From positions 186,001 to 250,000 of the forward strand of contig JALECJ010000002.1 of the NCBI GenBank assembly GCA_023515745.1: a stretch of DNA of 64,000 bases, read 5' to 3'. The translations under genes were made by a program, and so were the position numbers. The notes under the pieces are model-generated. The model did not search any database. It worked only from the letters and a program-made list of their open reading frames with translations, and was not told the DNA's origin. Positions 13,662 to 25,557 of this stretch are shown here, one piece after another. Position 1 is the stretch's first letter. Each line of letters starts with the position of its first letter. Source of the stretch: Amoeboaphelidium protococcarum (taxonomy: Eukaryota > Aphelidiomycota > Aphelidea).

Positions 13662-14610
13662 ATCACTTTTGGACTTCTTGGCACGCGGTGCTCCTTTCAC
13701 TGACGCCATTCTCTTACACCCTCCTAAATGCTTTCGATTGCGTCTCTTACATACTGACACCTTAGGACAGTCTTAGCTAATGTGATCCGGAGATCTACAC
13801 TTGTAGCACTCCCTTCTTGGACCAGCACTTGCGGTGTTTGCAACTCTAACACTTGAATTGCGCTCTTCCAGAGCCACCGTCTACTCTGCATTTAATAATA
13901 ATTACTTCATCATCGTGATTGACACTTCATCATGCTTCTTTGATGAAATTTCCTCATATACAGTCATGCCAGCAGCCTTAACACTTCTAAACAACTTGGA
14001 CACCACTTCAACTTCATCTCTAAGGATACCAACAACCTGTAAATCTGCAACTAATTTCGCTAGATTTGATAGATTCGATGCAACAGAATGCTCTACACAC
14101 CAATTCCACTGATCATACTTGTCAGCTAACAGATTCTTTCTCGCGACGGAGTTACCAAAATAGTATAACTTTAAGTGCTCCATGCGCTCGCTTGGCTTCA
14201 TCAACTAGGTGATCTATCTTGCTACCAAGGGAGCACAGGAGTTCTCAATCAGCATGTTCAGTTGAGTGACTGCTTTACGATACCAATTCCATTAAGCATA
14301 TCCCACTAACTCCATTCCAACAAGTTACATTATGTCTAAAGAACGCGGTACAGTCGGAGCTTACTGTGTCCCATTCAGCACATCAGAAACTCCAGCACCA
14401 GCAGCAATCATGGTTATGTATCTTTCAAAAGACACACAGTCTGACTTATTGAACTTGCGTTTATCCGGTAAGGCTGTAAACTGTTTCACGTCAATTGAAA
14501 AACGTTATAACAGTAGCTTCTCAGTAAAGCGCGTGGACACGATTTACTGTCCGGACTCTTGCACAGGTAAGGACGAGGGGGACCTGCAGCAAAACTCATA
14601 CGCTCGACTT
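13608..14610 (-). pseudogene. Ty1/copia-like retrotransposon Gag remnant
   Basis: The minus strand encodes about 330 residues resembling copia Gag (UBN2-type): an N-terminal FNKSDCVSFERYI segment, a helical middle with repeated W...L patterns, and a CX2CX4HX4C zinc knuckle (CYKCRSPDHISQDC) followed by a basic tail. Gag packages the element RNA into virus-like particles. The N-terminal part needs a frame change near 14560 to join a plausible start, and the C-terminus ends early compared with the duplicate. No protease, integrase or reverse transcriptase follows. It is therefore a decayed fragment, not a working element. Exact limits are uncertain. Confidence 0.7.
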
Positions 14611-14731
14611 ATGCAGGTGTAGACAAGCTAAGCGTATCGGGATCAGAAGATACGACTCTGCCACTGGAGGACTCAGTATTCACGTCCGCAGTCGAAGACT
14701 GACTGCCATTGCTATTTCGACTGTTAATCTA

Positions 14732-14887
14732 TTGAGACTAACGTCTTGGTAAAGTATTTGCTTGATGAACGTTATAATTAGAAGTACGAGTAGTAACCAT
14801 CTAGATCTATTAGTTTCATTCGTATTAATTCACTTTCACTTTCTGAACTATTTTAGTCCGTTGTGACGCTAGCACCATATTTTGCGT
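14732..14887 (+). repeat. 155-bp direct repeat, copy 2
   Basis: Second copy of the segment at 13506-13661. In the minus-strand reading this copy keeps the Gag C-terminal frame open beyond the position where copy 1 stops, into a Ser/Glu-rich tail. Two copies of the Gag 3' end flanking one Gag N-terminus suggest two overlapping, partly deleted elements. Confidence 0.8.
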
Positions 14888-15379
14888 ACAAATGTCGCAG
14901 TGTTGAAAAGCTGCACTGACATGACTGATTAAAGTTCAATCTCGTCATAAAACGGACCTGAAAAGATTGAACATTAAATACGGTTATCAAAACCATCCAT
15001 TTCATAGTCTACAGTCTTGATGCAGCTAAGAATTAGAATTGTTCAACAGCGACAAATGTCGCACTTGGTATTTGCAGAGCAGCGACAATTGTCGCAGTAT
15101 TGCAAAACTACAGTAAAACTCAGCATTCAACAGGCTCGCTGTCCATCGAGTGATTTGAAAAGTACTCGACTAGCAAATTACTTATCATAAGTAAGTACAT
15201 CATAAGAACGTGTGCATCAATCAAACCGTATCGATATCACCATGGTTACTAAGTAGTCAGGCTGGCCAAGGCGATGAAAGAAGACATAAACTTGGGAACC
15301 TCCCACTGAAAGTCAAACTTTGCATCATCACCAGGTAATTTGTATTAGTATCGAGTCAAAACTATATATATCAGCTATA
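14888..15379. other. Non-coding stretch with short GCGACAA(A)TTGTCGC palindromes
   Basis: No gene was recognised. At about 14890, 15050 and 15092 there are short inverted motifs of the form GCGACA..TGTCGC, also seen near 13458. Each is followed by related text (CAG(A)GCAGCGAC, GCAGTATTGCAAAACT). They may be remnants of the retroelement ends or a small dispersed repeat. Confidence 0.4.
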
Positions 15380-18118
15380 ATGAGAACTTAACCAAGACAA
15401 ACTCAGCTGGCGGCAATTCTTCTACTGGCTCTGTGTCTGATAACTTTTGCTGTCATTACTCTGCCCGCGGGGAGAAATCTGTCAGAATCGTTTTTCACGC
15501 AGAAGGACAAACCGTTTCAAGATTAGCCCTCAAAGAATGTTAACGATTCTGCTCTAGGTAATGGTAATGGTAATGGTAATGGTAATGGTAGTAAGGTGGA
15601 CACATCTGCACCTCCCTCTACGCCTAAAGATGATCAACAACTCGCAACCACAGGAAAAGTTTGGACCGCTGTAGAGAGATTCGATTACCAGGGTGCTAGT
15701 GCTCAGGAATTTGTAAAATCCTAATTGACACCTGAAACATTTGCATCTTCTGTGTTGTCTCCTGCCGATGGTCAGTTGTGCTGCAAAAAGTGGGTAGTGA
15801 TTACGACTATTTTCGATCCATCAAAGACTATATAGCAGGTGATCAGATTATCTGGCTGGTGTGTCGTTATTGTCGGTGACAAGAAGACGCCTGAGGATAA
15901 GTATTAAAGTTTGGTCAGTCAGTTTAATAATAACGTTGTCTATCTTACTGTAGAGATGCAAAAGTAGTTACCATACTCCATGAATAGCAAGATACCGTGG
16001 AACCACTTTGGTCGCAAGAATTTGGGTTATCTCTATGCTATTCATCATTGTGCCGTTGATATCTATGATTGCGATGATGATAATGAACTTACGTCTGATA
16101 GTCTCAAAACTGTTGGGGAATATGTGAATTTGTCTGAAATTAAGCTTCCAAGTACCGCGTCAAAGAATATCAGTCACTCGTACTTTAATCCATATGCCTA
16201 TTTCGTTGATCGGAGCGTATATACTGCATCTGCGACATGGCCCAGAGGATTTCCTCTATCCTTGATCAAGTCTCATTAGAACGCTGTAAGTGCAAGTGAT
16301 GTAGAGAAGTTGACAGTATCGAATAGACTTGCTCTTGTTCAATCTTTGGCCTCGATTGATCCGGATATGGACGCCATTTATAGATTAAGCCAGCCGCTAC
16401 CTTTGTAATTTGACCAGTCGGTAACTCCTGTGGTTATGAATGAGCGTCAATATGCGCCGCTGAATGCATAAGCGCTAATGACTACTAGACAATCCTTCTT
16501 CGGCCTTCTTCTACCAATCAGTGTTCATGGTCGAGTGACTGATATCTGGAGATCTTACATCTGGATTCGTCTTTTGCATGATATTGATGCTGGCTAGGTG
16601 GCTTTTGCAGCTCCTTGGGTCGAGCATAGACGCAACGAACACTCTTATGATGCTGACTTTGTTGCCGAGTATCCTCTATACACTCAGACTAAAGCTTTTG
16701 TTCAGTTTTTGGATCAAATTACATTCAGGCCAGATGCTTCAATCCCCGAGCGGTTATTGTAATTTTATATTAACTGTTATGAGATTGGCGTAATTGGATA
16801 ATCAGATATTGATCTCGTCATGGCGTGGCTTAAGGATTTACACACTGTGGGGTATCAGTTCCCTGAGCCCGTGATTTAATCCAAATCTCTATCGATATGG
16901 AGCTCTGACTTGCATGATGGAGTTCGCGCAGATATCTCTTCTGTCTTGATGAGTATTGGTTAGCGCTATGTGAATGCTGGAGTCAAAGGACTATCTGGTC
17001 CTTATCCAGAAGTTTTTGTGCATCCTCACGCAAGTATTGCACCAAGAGCCCCACTGATTGAATAAAGAACTAAGCATACCATGTCACCATTGACAGAACC
17101 TGAAGTTAAGCAGTTTTATTAGGATTACACGGGAAATGAGGTGATGCAGTAGACTAGCGCGTTTGTATGCTCATTTGTAAGCTCCTTCTGTGAAGCTTAT
17201 ATGCCCATGAATAGATCCATCATATTCCTGCCAGCTCACAGATTTACCATGGGCAGATGCTCGGAAAATTCTTGGAAGAGATTGATTGAGCATGTCTAAC
17301 TAATGGCAAAGCCAAAGTAAGGTGCTCCTACTAATATTATTGCTGCAATGGGTAAATATGACGCCGAGTACATCAAGTATTATACAGGCGTTGAACCTTT
17401 GATACTGCCGGCAACATCTTTTGCTTATACTCAGAATACGCGATACTATCCGAGGAGAAAAGAGATTCTGGTGGGTCCGTTGTAACTACAGGGCTTACCT
17501 TATGAGAGCGGGTTCAACATTGTCTCTGCACTTGGATAGTCTGAGAAATGGAAGTTTGTGACTGCAAAGCAGTTGTACGGAAGGTACACATTAGACAATA
17601 TTGCTGATCATCGAGCCGTTGTTATTTTGCCATACGCTGTCTTGAGTTACGGCTTGACTGAATTGGTCGCTATTGGAGTTCCTATATTCGTACCGTCTGT
17701 AGATTTTCTGCTTGAGTTGGGCCTGATCACGGACAGAGTAATATTAAATAGTCCCTTATATTGTAGTTTGGGACAGGACCATTTTGTGATCCCTCAACAT
17801 CCGAATTCTAGTCATAAGTTTAGTCCAGAAGACGAATCTCCTGCAGCCAAGAAGTACTGGTTGCAGTATGCTGACTTTTATTAATGGAAGAATGTAATTC
17901 AATTTGATTCTTGGAAACACTTGGCAACTGTGCTTGATAAAACTGATTTTAATGGTGTACACAAGGCAATGGTGCGATACAATGTCCAAAGGAGACAGGA
18001 GTTGTATAAAAATTGGCGCCATGTCATTGACAATATTGGCCCAAATTTGCGTGATTATCCCAAGTCATACCAAGACGCGTTACAAATGTGGGGCGTTGAA
18101 AGTATCATGTCTGATTGA
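15380..18118 (+). CDS. STELLO-like (DUF288) Golgi-type glycosyltransferase
   Basis: Uninterrupted frame of 912 residues. Residues about 8-32 are a signal-anchor helix near the N-terminus (type II topology). A low-complexity (Gly-Asn)n linker encoded by GGTAAT repeats follows. The DUF288/STELLO core then begins with WVVITTIFDPSKT, GWCVVIVGDKKTP and MNSKIPWNHFGRKNLGYLYA, and continues with a D-rich CDDDNE motif typical of nucleotide-sugar-binding folds. Plant STELLO proteins sit in the Golgi and affect cellulose synthase assembly; relatives exist in nematodes and algae. The substrate in this organism is unknown. The C-terminal about 500 residues include a second conserved block (YPRRKEILVGPL, PIFVPSVDFLLELGL). 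The gene ends 171 bp before prefoldin 3 on the same strand. Confidence 0.85.
15556..15596 (+). repeat. GGTAAT hexanucleotide repeat
   Basis: About six tandem GGTAAT units inside the STELLO-like gene, coding for alternating Gly-Asn in the stem between membrane anchor and catalytic domain. Being in frame, copy-number changes would only lengthen the linker. Confidence 0.85.
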
Positions 18119-18289
18119 TAAAATAGAATAGATATTTTAATTTCTGTACCTTTGTTAGTGAGCTAATTGCTGTGTTCAAGTGTTTGATTGAGTCTGTACT
18201 TTGAGATCAGTGCGGCTCTTTCAAAACTTTCTCCCATCGCGCTCTATACAACCACTAAAACTGTGATCAATCAAAAAGAAGTTGTGACC

Positions 18290-18937
18290 ATGACCCAGAA
18301 TGTAAAGTATAATGAAAGTGGCATTCCTTAAGCGCCATTTGTAGTAAGAATATATTACATTAGCATACAAGATTAATGATTCTGATCACTGGTATTTAAT
18401 TCACTTTTGTAGGATGAGGTTGAAAAGTTTCTGAGCCCAGAGATGGATGCACACGCGCTGTTGAGGAAATTTGATGAGATGCTGTCCACCTACAAGAGAA
18501 TGGAAGTGTAATTGTAGGCAAAGAAATAGAATTTGAATACCAAGATTCCAGAACTAGAAAAGTCGCTAGAAGCTGTGCGTAATTTAATTGCCTCTGCGTA
18601 ATCAGAAGATACTGGTAGTCAGAACGTGAGGTATGAATTGAGCGATGCCGTTTATGCCACGGCCTCGGTGGATAAGCCTGTGCTTGGTGATGGTGAATCT
18701 GCAACAAAAGTTGGTATTTGGTTAGGTGCCAACATAATGGTGGAATACACGTTGAAAGAGGCTGAGGATCTTCTGGATGACAAGAGGTAGCGAGCGGCAA
18801 AGTCTCTGGAGCTCATCAACTCCGATTTGGAGTACCTGCGTGAATAGATCACCATTGTTGAGGTGAACCTGGCGCGAGTCTACAACTATGAAGTATCGCA
18901 GAGACGGCGCAAATCATCACAACCTATATCAAGCTGA
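18290..18937 (+). CDS. VBP1: Prefoldin subunit 3
   Basis: Two exons, 18290-18343 and 18413-18937, with a 69-nt GTAAGA...TTGTAG intron; 192 residues, the usual family length. The protein starts MTQNVKYNESGIPQAPF and has two long coiled-coil arms around a beta-hairpin region (YELSDAVYATASV, KVGIWLGANIMVEYTLKEA) that is diagnostic of subunit 3. Prefoldin is a hexameric cytosolic chaperone that hands nascent actin and tubulin to the CCT chaperonin; this alpha-type subunit sits in the centre of the hexamer. Many of its glutamines are TAA or TAG. Confidence 0.93.
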
Positions 18938-19109
18938 ATGAATTATTATGACTATGTGGACTTAATAATATTATTACTATAATGTCCTTTTTACTAATAT
19001 TTTGAGGTTTTATTGAACTGATCATAGCGCGACTTTCGATTCTGATCGCTTATAAGTTGGATCTTTGATCTCTTTTAAGAGCTATCACATCAAACACGGA
19101 ATATAAAAT

Positions 19110-19730
19110 ATGAAAAACTTACTCGCTGTGGTGACTTTCAAGTCGAATACTAGCGGAATGCTGGACCCATTTGTGTCTTTTAGTAGATAGGCGGCACAGG
19201 CATTCAAAATTCCTGTTAGCAAGACTATCTACCCAATTGACAAAACTTTGACGCGTCCTCACTCGCTGACTCCAGATGGTTAATCAGCTGATATTTATCC
19301 TCATAATATTCCGTCTGCTATTATAAGCGGCGATAAAGATTAATAGCCTCACGCATCTAGTGCTGCTGCAAGATATGAAAATACTGAGGATGTATCGTAT
19401 TAGACGCGTTCTTATATTGTGAATAGATCACCTTTTGTCCATGGTCGACATCAAGACACGTTCCATATCAGGACATATCATCGCTAGTTGGCTCTATTTC
19501 GGTCAGATAATGAGGCTAGTGCATAAGTCGACGCCGTACCTGGTGGGAAGAATCAGAACCTCAAGGCTGATAGTCAAGTCGTCAGTAAGTGGCTTCATTA
19601 CATCTCAATGTAAATGCCTGCCGGTATTGGAATGGATTATGAACTAATTGATCATGAGCCTTACTTATTGCATGTGAACTAGTCGTAGTAAAGTTAAAAT
19701 GAAAAGTAGTAGAATGTGCTTGAACAATGA
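19110..19730 (+). CDS. MRPS10: Mitochondrial small-subunit ribosomal protein uS10m
   Basis: Single exon of 206 residues. The S10 fold is recognised from FKIPVSKTIYPIDKTLTR near the N-terminus and NRSPFVHGRHQDTFHIRTYHR, the signature loop of uS10. It carries an insertion of about 60 Gln/Ser/Ala-rich residues between these two blocks and a long polar tail, as mitochondrial versions often do. The protein binds 16S-like rRNA in the head of the small subunit. No clear cleavable presequence can be drawn by eye. NIF3 is convergent with it, 27 bp apart. Confidence 0.82.
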
Positions 19731-19757
19731 GTAAATACTGAGATGGTAATAGACTTT

Positions 19758-20705
19758 TCATTTATTACTAGTTTTACCAATATTACTGAAGGAGTGTACC
19801 ATAAGGAGCGATTTGTCTGATTAGCTCACAATGACATCGACTCCGCTAAGTTCACGTTATAGATACTTTTACAGCACTTTTAAATAGCCACGTTCAGAAT
19901 TATCGTGTCCCAGGAGTATAACATCGACTCCTTTCTCTTTGTAAAATATAATCTCATGATGAGACATTTCGCCAGTAATAAGTAGATTTACCTGATCGCA
20001 ACGTAATTTTGAGAACACCCCAGATCCAGATCCGACGCACACCGCAATTCCCTTTACAATCTTATCTTTATCTTCCACAGACGATGTCGCGGTAGATTAA
20101 AGGTGCTCTAATTATAGATTTTATAATAGATTTTAAATAACCTTGGTAAGACTGAGAGTACTGCCACCATTATCATTCTAAGATTACAGAACGATGAATC
20201 TTCCGCATCCATACTTGACGCCGCTTGAAGTGTCCGTCTTGAGATCAATAATATCAGACGGACGCAATTAATTCAACTTGTCACCGGCCTTAGAATCTAA
20301 TAAAGCTGATTAACCAAGTGCGGAGCGCAGAAGCCATTCGTTGATGTTAAACTCTTCTGAGGGTGTCGCGTCAAGGGCTGAATGAGGACAGAATACAGAT
20401 ATACCATTAGTCAGACATCTGACAACTTGTCGCTCTTTAGGTGCAGTAGACTCGCAATTCATAGACTTCATACCGCAAAATATAATTGGATGATACGATA
20501 AAATGACACCAGCATTGTTCTGGATCGCTTCATCAACCACTTGATCAGTAACATCGTTGGTCAAAATCACCGCATTGCCTCTGCATAAAGGCGATTGTAC
20601 AAGCGTTCCTACGTTATCCCATTCCTTTTCCGCATATTGAAGAGGCGCAACTTTATTTACGGCATCTTATACACGTTGTACCAGCGAATTATTAGAGCTG
20701 CTCAT
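19758..20705 (-). CDS. NIF3L1: NIF3/DUF34 family protein
   Basis: One exon, 315 residues. Family landmarks are WDNVGTLVQSP, LTNDVTDQVVDEAI, ILSYHPIIFCGMKS (metal-binding His), PHSALDA, VCVGSGSGVF, ITGEMSHHE, and the C-terminal LLGHDNSERGYLKVL and VIVSQSDKS. NIF3 proteins are conserved di-metal-binding proteins related to GTP cyclohydrolase I type 2; their reaction is still unsettled. The frame continues through several TAR codons to TGA, with no intron needed. Confidence 0.92.
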
Positions 20706-20829
20706 CTTCAACTTTTGAGTCCACAATGATAAATTTAATCTGATCGTAGTTTTAAGCATTTAACTCGGTACGGTGGTAGAAATGAGAAACACGACTAAAT
20801 ATTAAAAACACTAAACAAAATCAACTTCA

Positions 20830-23748
20830 TCATTTTGAATATGGCATATCATAAGACACGAGTTGTTCCATGGATAAAGATCTTTCGCAAAGGGGACACC
20901 GGTTGGAGCTTTGCAAGTAATTTGCTACCGCCAATCTGTCGAATGTACATTTACAATGAGGACAATTGACGACAGATTCTGCATCGCACCACAATCCAGA
21001 GGCAAAACATATAGTCGCTTGTACCTTGCACTAACTACAGTTCAAAGAATCCTGAGGATTAGACGCGCTACATTAAATACAGCGAGCAGAAGGCAATTGA
21101 CGTTCATCACCTTCCGGCCGTCTTAGTATACGCTCAATGGTCTTTTAATATTTGTCATCAACTTCAGAGATATCCTCTATGATCTCCATTAGATGAGACG
21201 CATACTTGAAAGCCTACTTCTTAGCACCATAAACATAAGATTTAACGGATGCTAGTGCTAGGAGTTTACTTTTTGCTTTGCCAAACAATTCCACGGACTG
21301 ACATAGACGGCTTAGTAGCACAACTTGCGTTTCAATTTCAGAGCTATCAGAATGCATTGGCGATAATACAAAGGATTAGCATAGAATTAAATATCTTGAC
21401 ACTTCTTGATTTTGTATCTCTGGATGATCTTCCGATAACTTACACAATAATCTTCGGGCATTTAAAATTTACTCATCTTTCATCAGATCAGTGGACTTTG
21501 AAATGACAAAACTCGTCATTATATCATGTAAACCACTGACAGATAGGAACTAGTACACCAGATTGTAATCAAGATTAGATAAATGCTTCTACAGCAAATT
21601 CCACACTTAAATGGCAGCTTCCTTGTTCTTTGTATTGCAGAAAAGCTCAGTACAAATCAATAAATACGAATCATCAACAGCAAGTCTCGCTAGTAGTCTT
21701 TCCACTCGACCAAAATCTTTCAATCTCAAATGCAATTTGGCTGAAACGTTATACAACTGTCTCTACTCCATTTGTTCAGCCATACTCTTTATGTTATCAG
21801 CGGATTCCAAATTCACTAAACGATCGGCATAGATATCCAACTTATTATGATTCTTGGCCATAACAAAAGCCAAATCATGTTGACCAATCTCTAAAGCAAC
21901 GTCAATGGCATTTTGCGCATCATTCAATTCCTCCATAAGATACGTGATTAAAAACTTTCCAGCAGTCTAGTCTTTAGAGAACTTTACTAAATCAACAGCT
22001 TCATCAACAGAGCCTAATTTGCGGACGAGAAGCTAGATTAAACCCAAGTGATCTTAAGCCTTAATGTAATACTATCTAGCTTCACTAAGCTCTCCTTAAG
22101 CCTCTAGATGCTTTCCATAGTCTGACTGAACTTTGCCATCTTTAACTTTGGAGATGATCTTTCTAGCTAGCTGATACTTTTCCAACTTCAGCATCAGAGC
22201 CGCAGCTCTATTAAAATTTTACGCTTTGACATACATATGCAGCGCTTCTTCATTATAGGCCAACGACTAAAGAATCTCACCACATTCGCCACTGAAAGCT
22301 GGATCATTCAGAGATAAGGCTTATTCCACGGCACTTTATACTTGATTACATCGCAACATCATCTTGATAGCGCCACGAACTGCTACACTTTTCAATGACT
22401 CTGAGCGGCCGTCTTACGCTTTCTTATAAAGCTTCAACGCATCTTAATACTACTTTTACGATGCTTTCTTATCCGCCTATAAGAGATATACAGTACTTAT
22501 ATCATAATCCCGCAAAGATTTGGCAACTTAGTACGCGCGGTCAAGATTCTCTAACTCAATCCACATCTCAACGGTCTTCTGAGGAGTAAAGCAGTGTAGA
22601 TAGTGCATCTCAGCCAGCTCATACTGCTGCAAAATACGACAAATTTCCCCTTAAACGTACCTCTTGTCAACACATTTCAACAATGCTAGTAAAGCATCTT
22701 GTAATTAAACAATAGAATAGCTAGAGTTAAATTAAACTATAGGCAGCTTCCGTTGAATCAATAACTAGACAACTTCAAATGCAAGTTGAATTGACATAAA
22801 CTCAAGAGCAATTTTAATCACAGTGAGCCATTCAGCAGCGGAAAATTGTTTCTATAGCAGAGTGCTATGTTATCCAAGAAGAATCAATGATTGAACATTC
22901 AGTTCAGAATCTTGTTCAAACTATAATACACACATCTTATTATTATCGAAACAGAGTATACCGGTTTACTAAATGTCCAATATTTAATATTAATGGTCCA
23001 CTGTAATGTTAGCTACCACATCTATAAACTCACCTCTAACATGATTTAAAGTAGACGCTATCACCAGAATTTAATCTTCAGTTTATATAAGAAAAAGGGA
23101 GCAGCATGACTGCACCTTTGATTAGAACACACAATCTATCACTTGCTGGTTATCTGGTAAAGGCAACTTTATAGATATATCCTAAAGACTATGATAAAGA
23201 TATGCATTCTGATTGTCATCAATAATAATAATCTTGGTAGCATAGTCAAAACAATATATCTTTTATATCAAACACGAGTGCTGGTATTGACCGATTAGAA
23301 CCATAGAAGGAAGTAGATAGAGATTTATCATATCACCATTCACTACAGCAAACAACTTTTAAGCTAGAACATATAAGTCTCCGCGTATACCAGCTGATAT
23401 CCCAGTATGAGATGCTAAATCATACAGGCAAATGTCAGTACCCTTAGATTCTTAACAGACAAAGTATAAATCATTCAGACAATAATGATAAAGCTCTTCT
23501 GCAAAATATCGTTCAAACAGCTTATCACCTTTACGATTAACAATTTGGTAGATATTATCAGGAAATCGGATAAGTAATACATTCTAATAGCCATAAGATG
23601 AAATAGGAGTCTATTTCAGACTAAACTTTTGTGACTATGCAATCTTTGAATCAACTTTACCATTATCAATGCGGGATACATCAGCCACCACAATATCCTT
23701 TCCAGAGGCTAGAGTTAGGTACCGACCGTTCTTGGCTAGAAGCTGCAT
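20830..23748 (-). CDS. WDR19: IFT144/WDR19-like intraflagellar transport protein, lacking the first propeller
   Basis: One minus-strand frame of 972 residues. The N-terminal about 330 residues form a WD-type propeller without clear WD dipeptides; about 550 residues of TPR-like helical repeats follow (for example YQDALKLYKKAQD, YGKHLEAQGELSEARQYY). The C-terminus has zinc-ribbon cysteines: CIQCG, CSQCK, CFASG, NCPHCKC, NRCPLCERSL. These line up with the end of WDR19 (C..C...CIATG...CPHC...CPMC). WDR19 belongs to IFT-A, which drives retrograde transport and membrane cargo entry in cilia. The family is usually about 1340 residues with two propellers; here only the second is present. The in-frame sequence upstream (to 23826) is short and has no ATG, and the neighbouring microprotein gene ends 200 bp away, leaving no room for the missing domain. 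Confidence 0.85.
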
Positions 23749-23950
23749 CAAGGTGAGGTGGATGGAGTATGAGAATGTTAACTGAACAGCTGAAATATTA
23801 TAAAGAGAAACAAGATGGAACGACAAAAATTAACGATTGTGTAAAAAGTGAAACGGAAAATCAAAATATTCGCCAAAAGATCTTCTCAAACGAGCACTAG
23901 CGACGATGAGTAAAATTTATCAAGAATTTTTAATTATTACTTCATAAATC

Positions 23951-24149
23951 TCACTTTCCACCTCCATGGATTGGACTATTAGGATCCTAATTAACCTTCT
24001 ACAACATTCATAAAAACGATATATAATATTATTGTAATTCCATAAGAGAATTAAAGACTTACAAAAGCCATCGAGTAGAGCATCCAACCAGCCCACGACA
24101 CAGAAACTGCAGTGGCGGTGAGGGAGAAAAAGTAGCGTGGCTTTCCCAT
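23951..24149 (-). CDS. 44-residue single-pass membrane microprotein
   Basis: Two exons, 24063-24149 and 23951-23998, joined across a 64-nt intron with GTAAGT and TTGTAG ends, the consensus of this genome. The product begins MGKPRYFFSLTATAVSVSW, continues as one hydrophobic helix ending in LYSMAF, then has a polar tail (KVNQDPNSPIHGGGK). The short positive N-terminus, one helix and polar tail fit a small mitochondrial inner-membrane or ER protein. No family was recognised. The in-phase intron at the end of the helix is the main support that it is real. Confidence 0.6.
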
Positions 24150-24506
24150 CTTGTGCTTCAGATACACTGGCAAATTACCACGGGACTACACATCATCAAA
24201 AAATTGGAGCGTTATATTACAGTAAAATAACTAAGAACGTATACTCCTACCATGTAGAATTTTTAATACGCAATTTAACGATCTGGATTCATGATTATAG
24301 TTTATTATTATTCGTCAGTACGTTCGTTAGCTTTGCAGAAGACGTTGTTCAAGGAAAGGAAACACTTCAAAAAAAGAACGCGAGACACTTTTAGAAGTTT
24401 TGACGTGCGCGTTCCAACACACTGTGATATTTCACTGTACCGTATGAGCTCAGCTTGCGAAGATGACATTTCAGCAAACTATATTACACTTTATAAATGA
24501 TAATAT
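24150..24506. other. Intergenic region
   Basis: This 357-bp gap separates two minus-strand genes: the Rag GTPase, whose stop is at 24507, and the microprotein, whose start is at 24149. Short frames exist but none resembles a protein; nothing else was seen. Confidence 0.5.
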
Positions 24507-25415
24507 TCATTTAGCTACAATTTCGAGCTAATCAAAGTACTTCCTTGCGAGCATAATGTTTAGTTTGACTGCGGCCGGTTCCACGTCGGGATCTGAGAGA
24601 ATCACCATGATGAACGTGTTGGCAGTCAGAGTCTCAACACACGCAGTATAGTTTGAATTAGAAATCTCCATAGACTGGAATGATGTCTATAATTTCGTAC
24701 AACTTAATTTAAACTGCTTGATAATGTTGGATATCTTCTCGAATCTGTGTGCATCACTGTACTCACGAGTGTTGGCGTGACTAATCACCAGGAACGTGGT
24801 CCGCTCGAATAGTACAACTTCATCAGCATGGCAAGTCTTGCAGAAGGATGCAAGATTATTCTAGAGATTATCGATGTCCGGAATAAGAGAATGTACAATG
24901 GAGCTCCAAGCCTTATACAAGGACTCATCCCAGATTGAGGTGGCAAAATACATTGCATCTCCCTAATCTACAACCTTTAATCGATTCAACCAAATGGACA
25001 TAGTTGACTCTCTGTCCATGAGATTAACCAGATCCATCTTGTGTATGAGAACGAATACTTTAGCCTATGGACTGTTGGCCTTGAGAGCATCGATACACAT
25101 TTAGTAATTATTCAGGTCGCGATCAACATCCTCATCGGCTTTAGTCTCCACATCCATCACGTATATCAGCACCTGTACATTCTTGAATATATGGTCTTTC
25201 TAGCTGGTAAAGTAACTCTCCATGAACGCTTCTTAACCGCCACAATCCCAAAGATTTAGCACCAGATTCCCCATAAATCTAACATGGCTATGCTCTACAT
25301 CGATCGTGGCACCCAGTCGGCGCGTATCACCAGCAATGTAATTGGCAAAAATGATGCATCTCATGGACGTCTTGCCACTACCACTCTTGCCCATTAACAA
25401 AACTTTACGTTTCAT
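24507..25415 (-). CDS. RRAGA: Rag family GTPase (RagA/B, Gtr1-like)
   Basis: Single exon, 302 residues. The P-loop is [14 protein letters not shown], switch I contains [13 protein letters not shown], switch II is [17 protein letters not shown], and the base-specificity motif is HKMDLV. The switch II Gln is encoded by TAA (25235-25233). The C-terminal half ([23 protein letters not shown] region) matches the roadblock-fold dimerisation domain of RagA/B. Rag GTPases form A/B-C/D heterodimers on the vacuole or lysosome that signal amino acid status to TORC1. The partner RagC/D is not in this window. Confidence 0.93.
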
Positions 25416-25557
25416 ATTGTTATCGCGCGAAGAGCCTTTTATATATTGATTTACTACTTTACAGAGGGAACTAACTGATGGTCAAAAACGGCGCATAAGG
25501 GAATTCTACAAGAGCCTTTGAAAGTTGTTTGAAGAAGCGCGCGAGATTGAACGAGAA

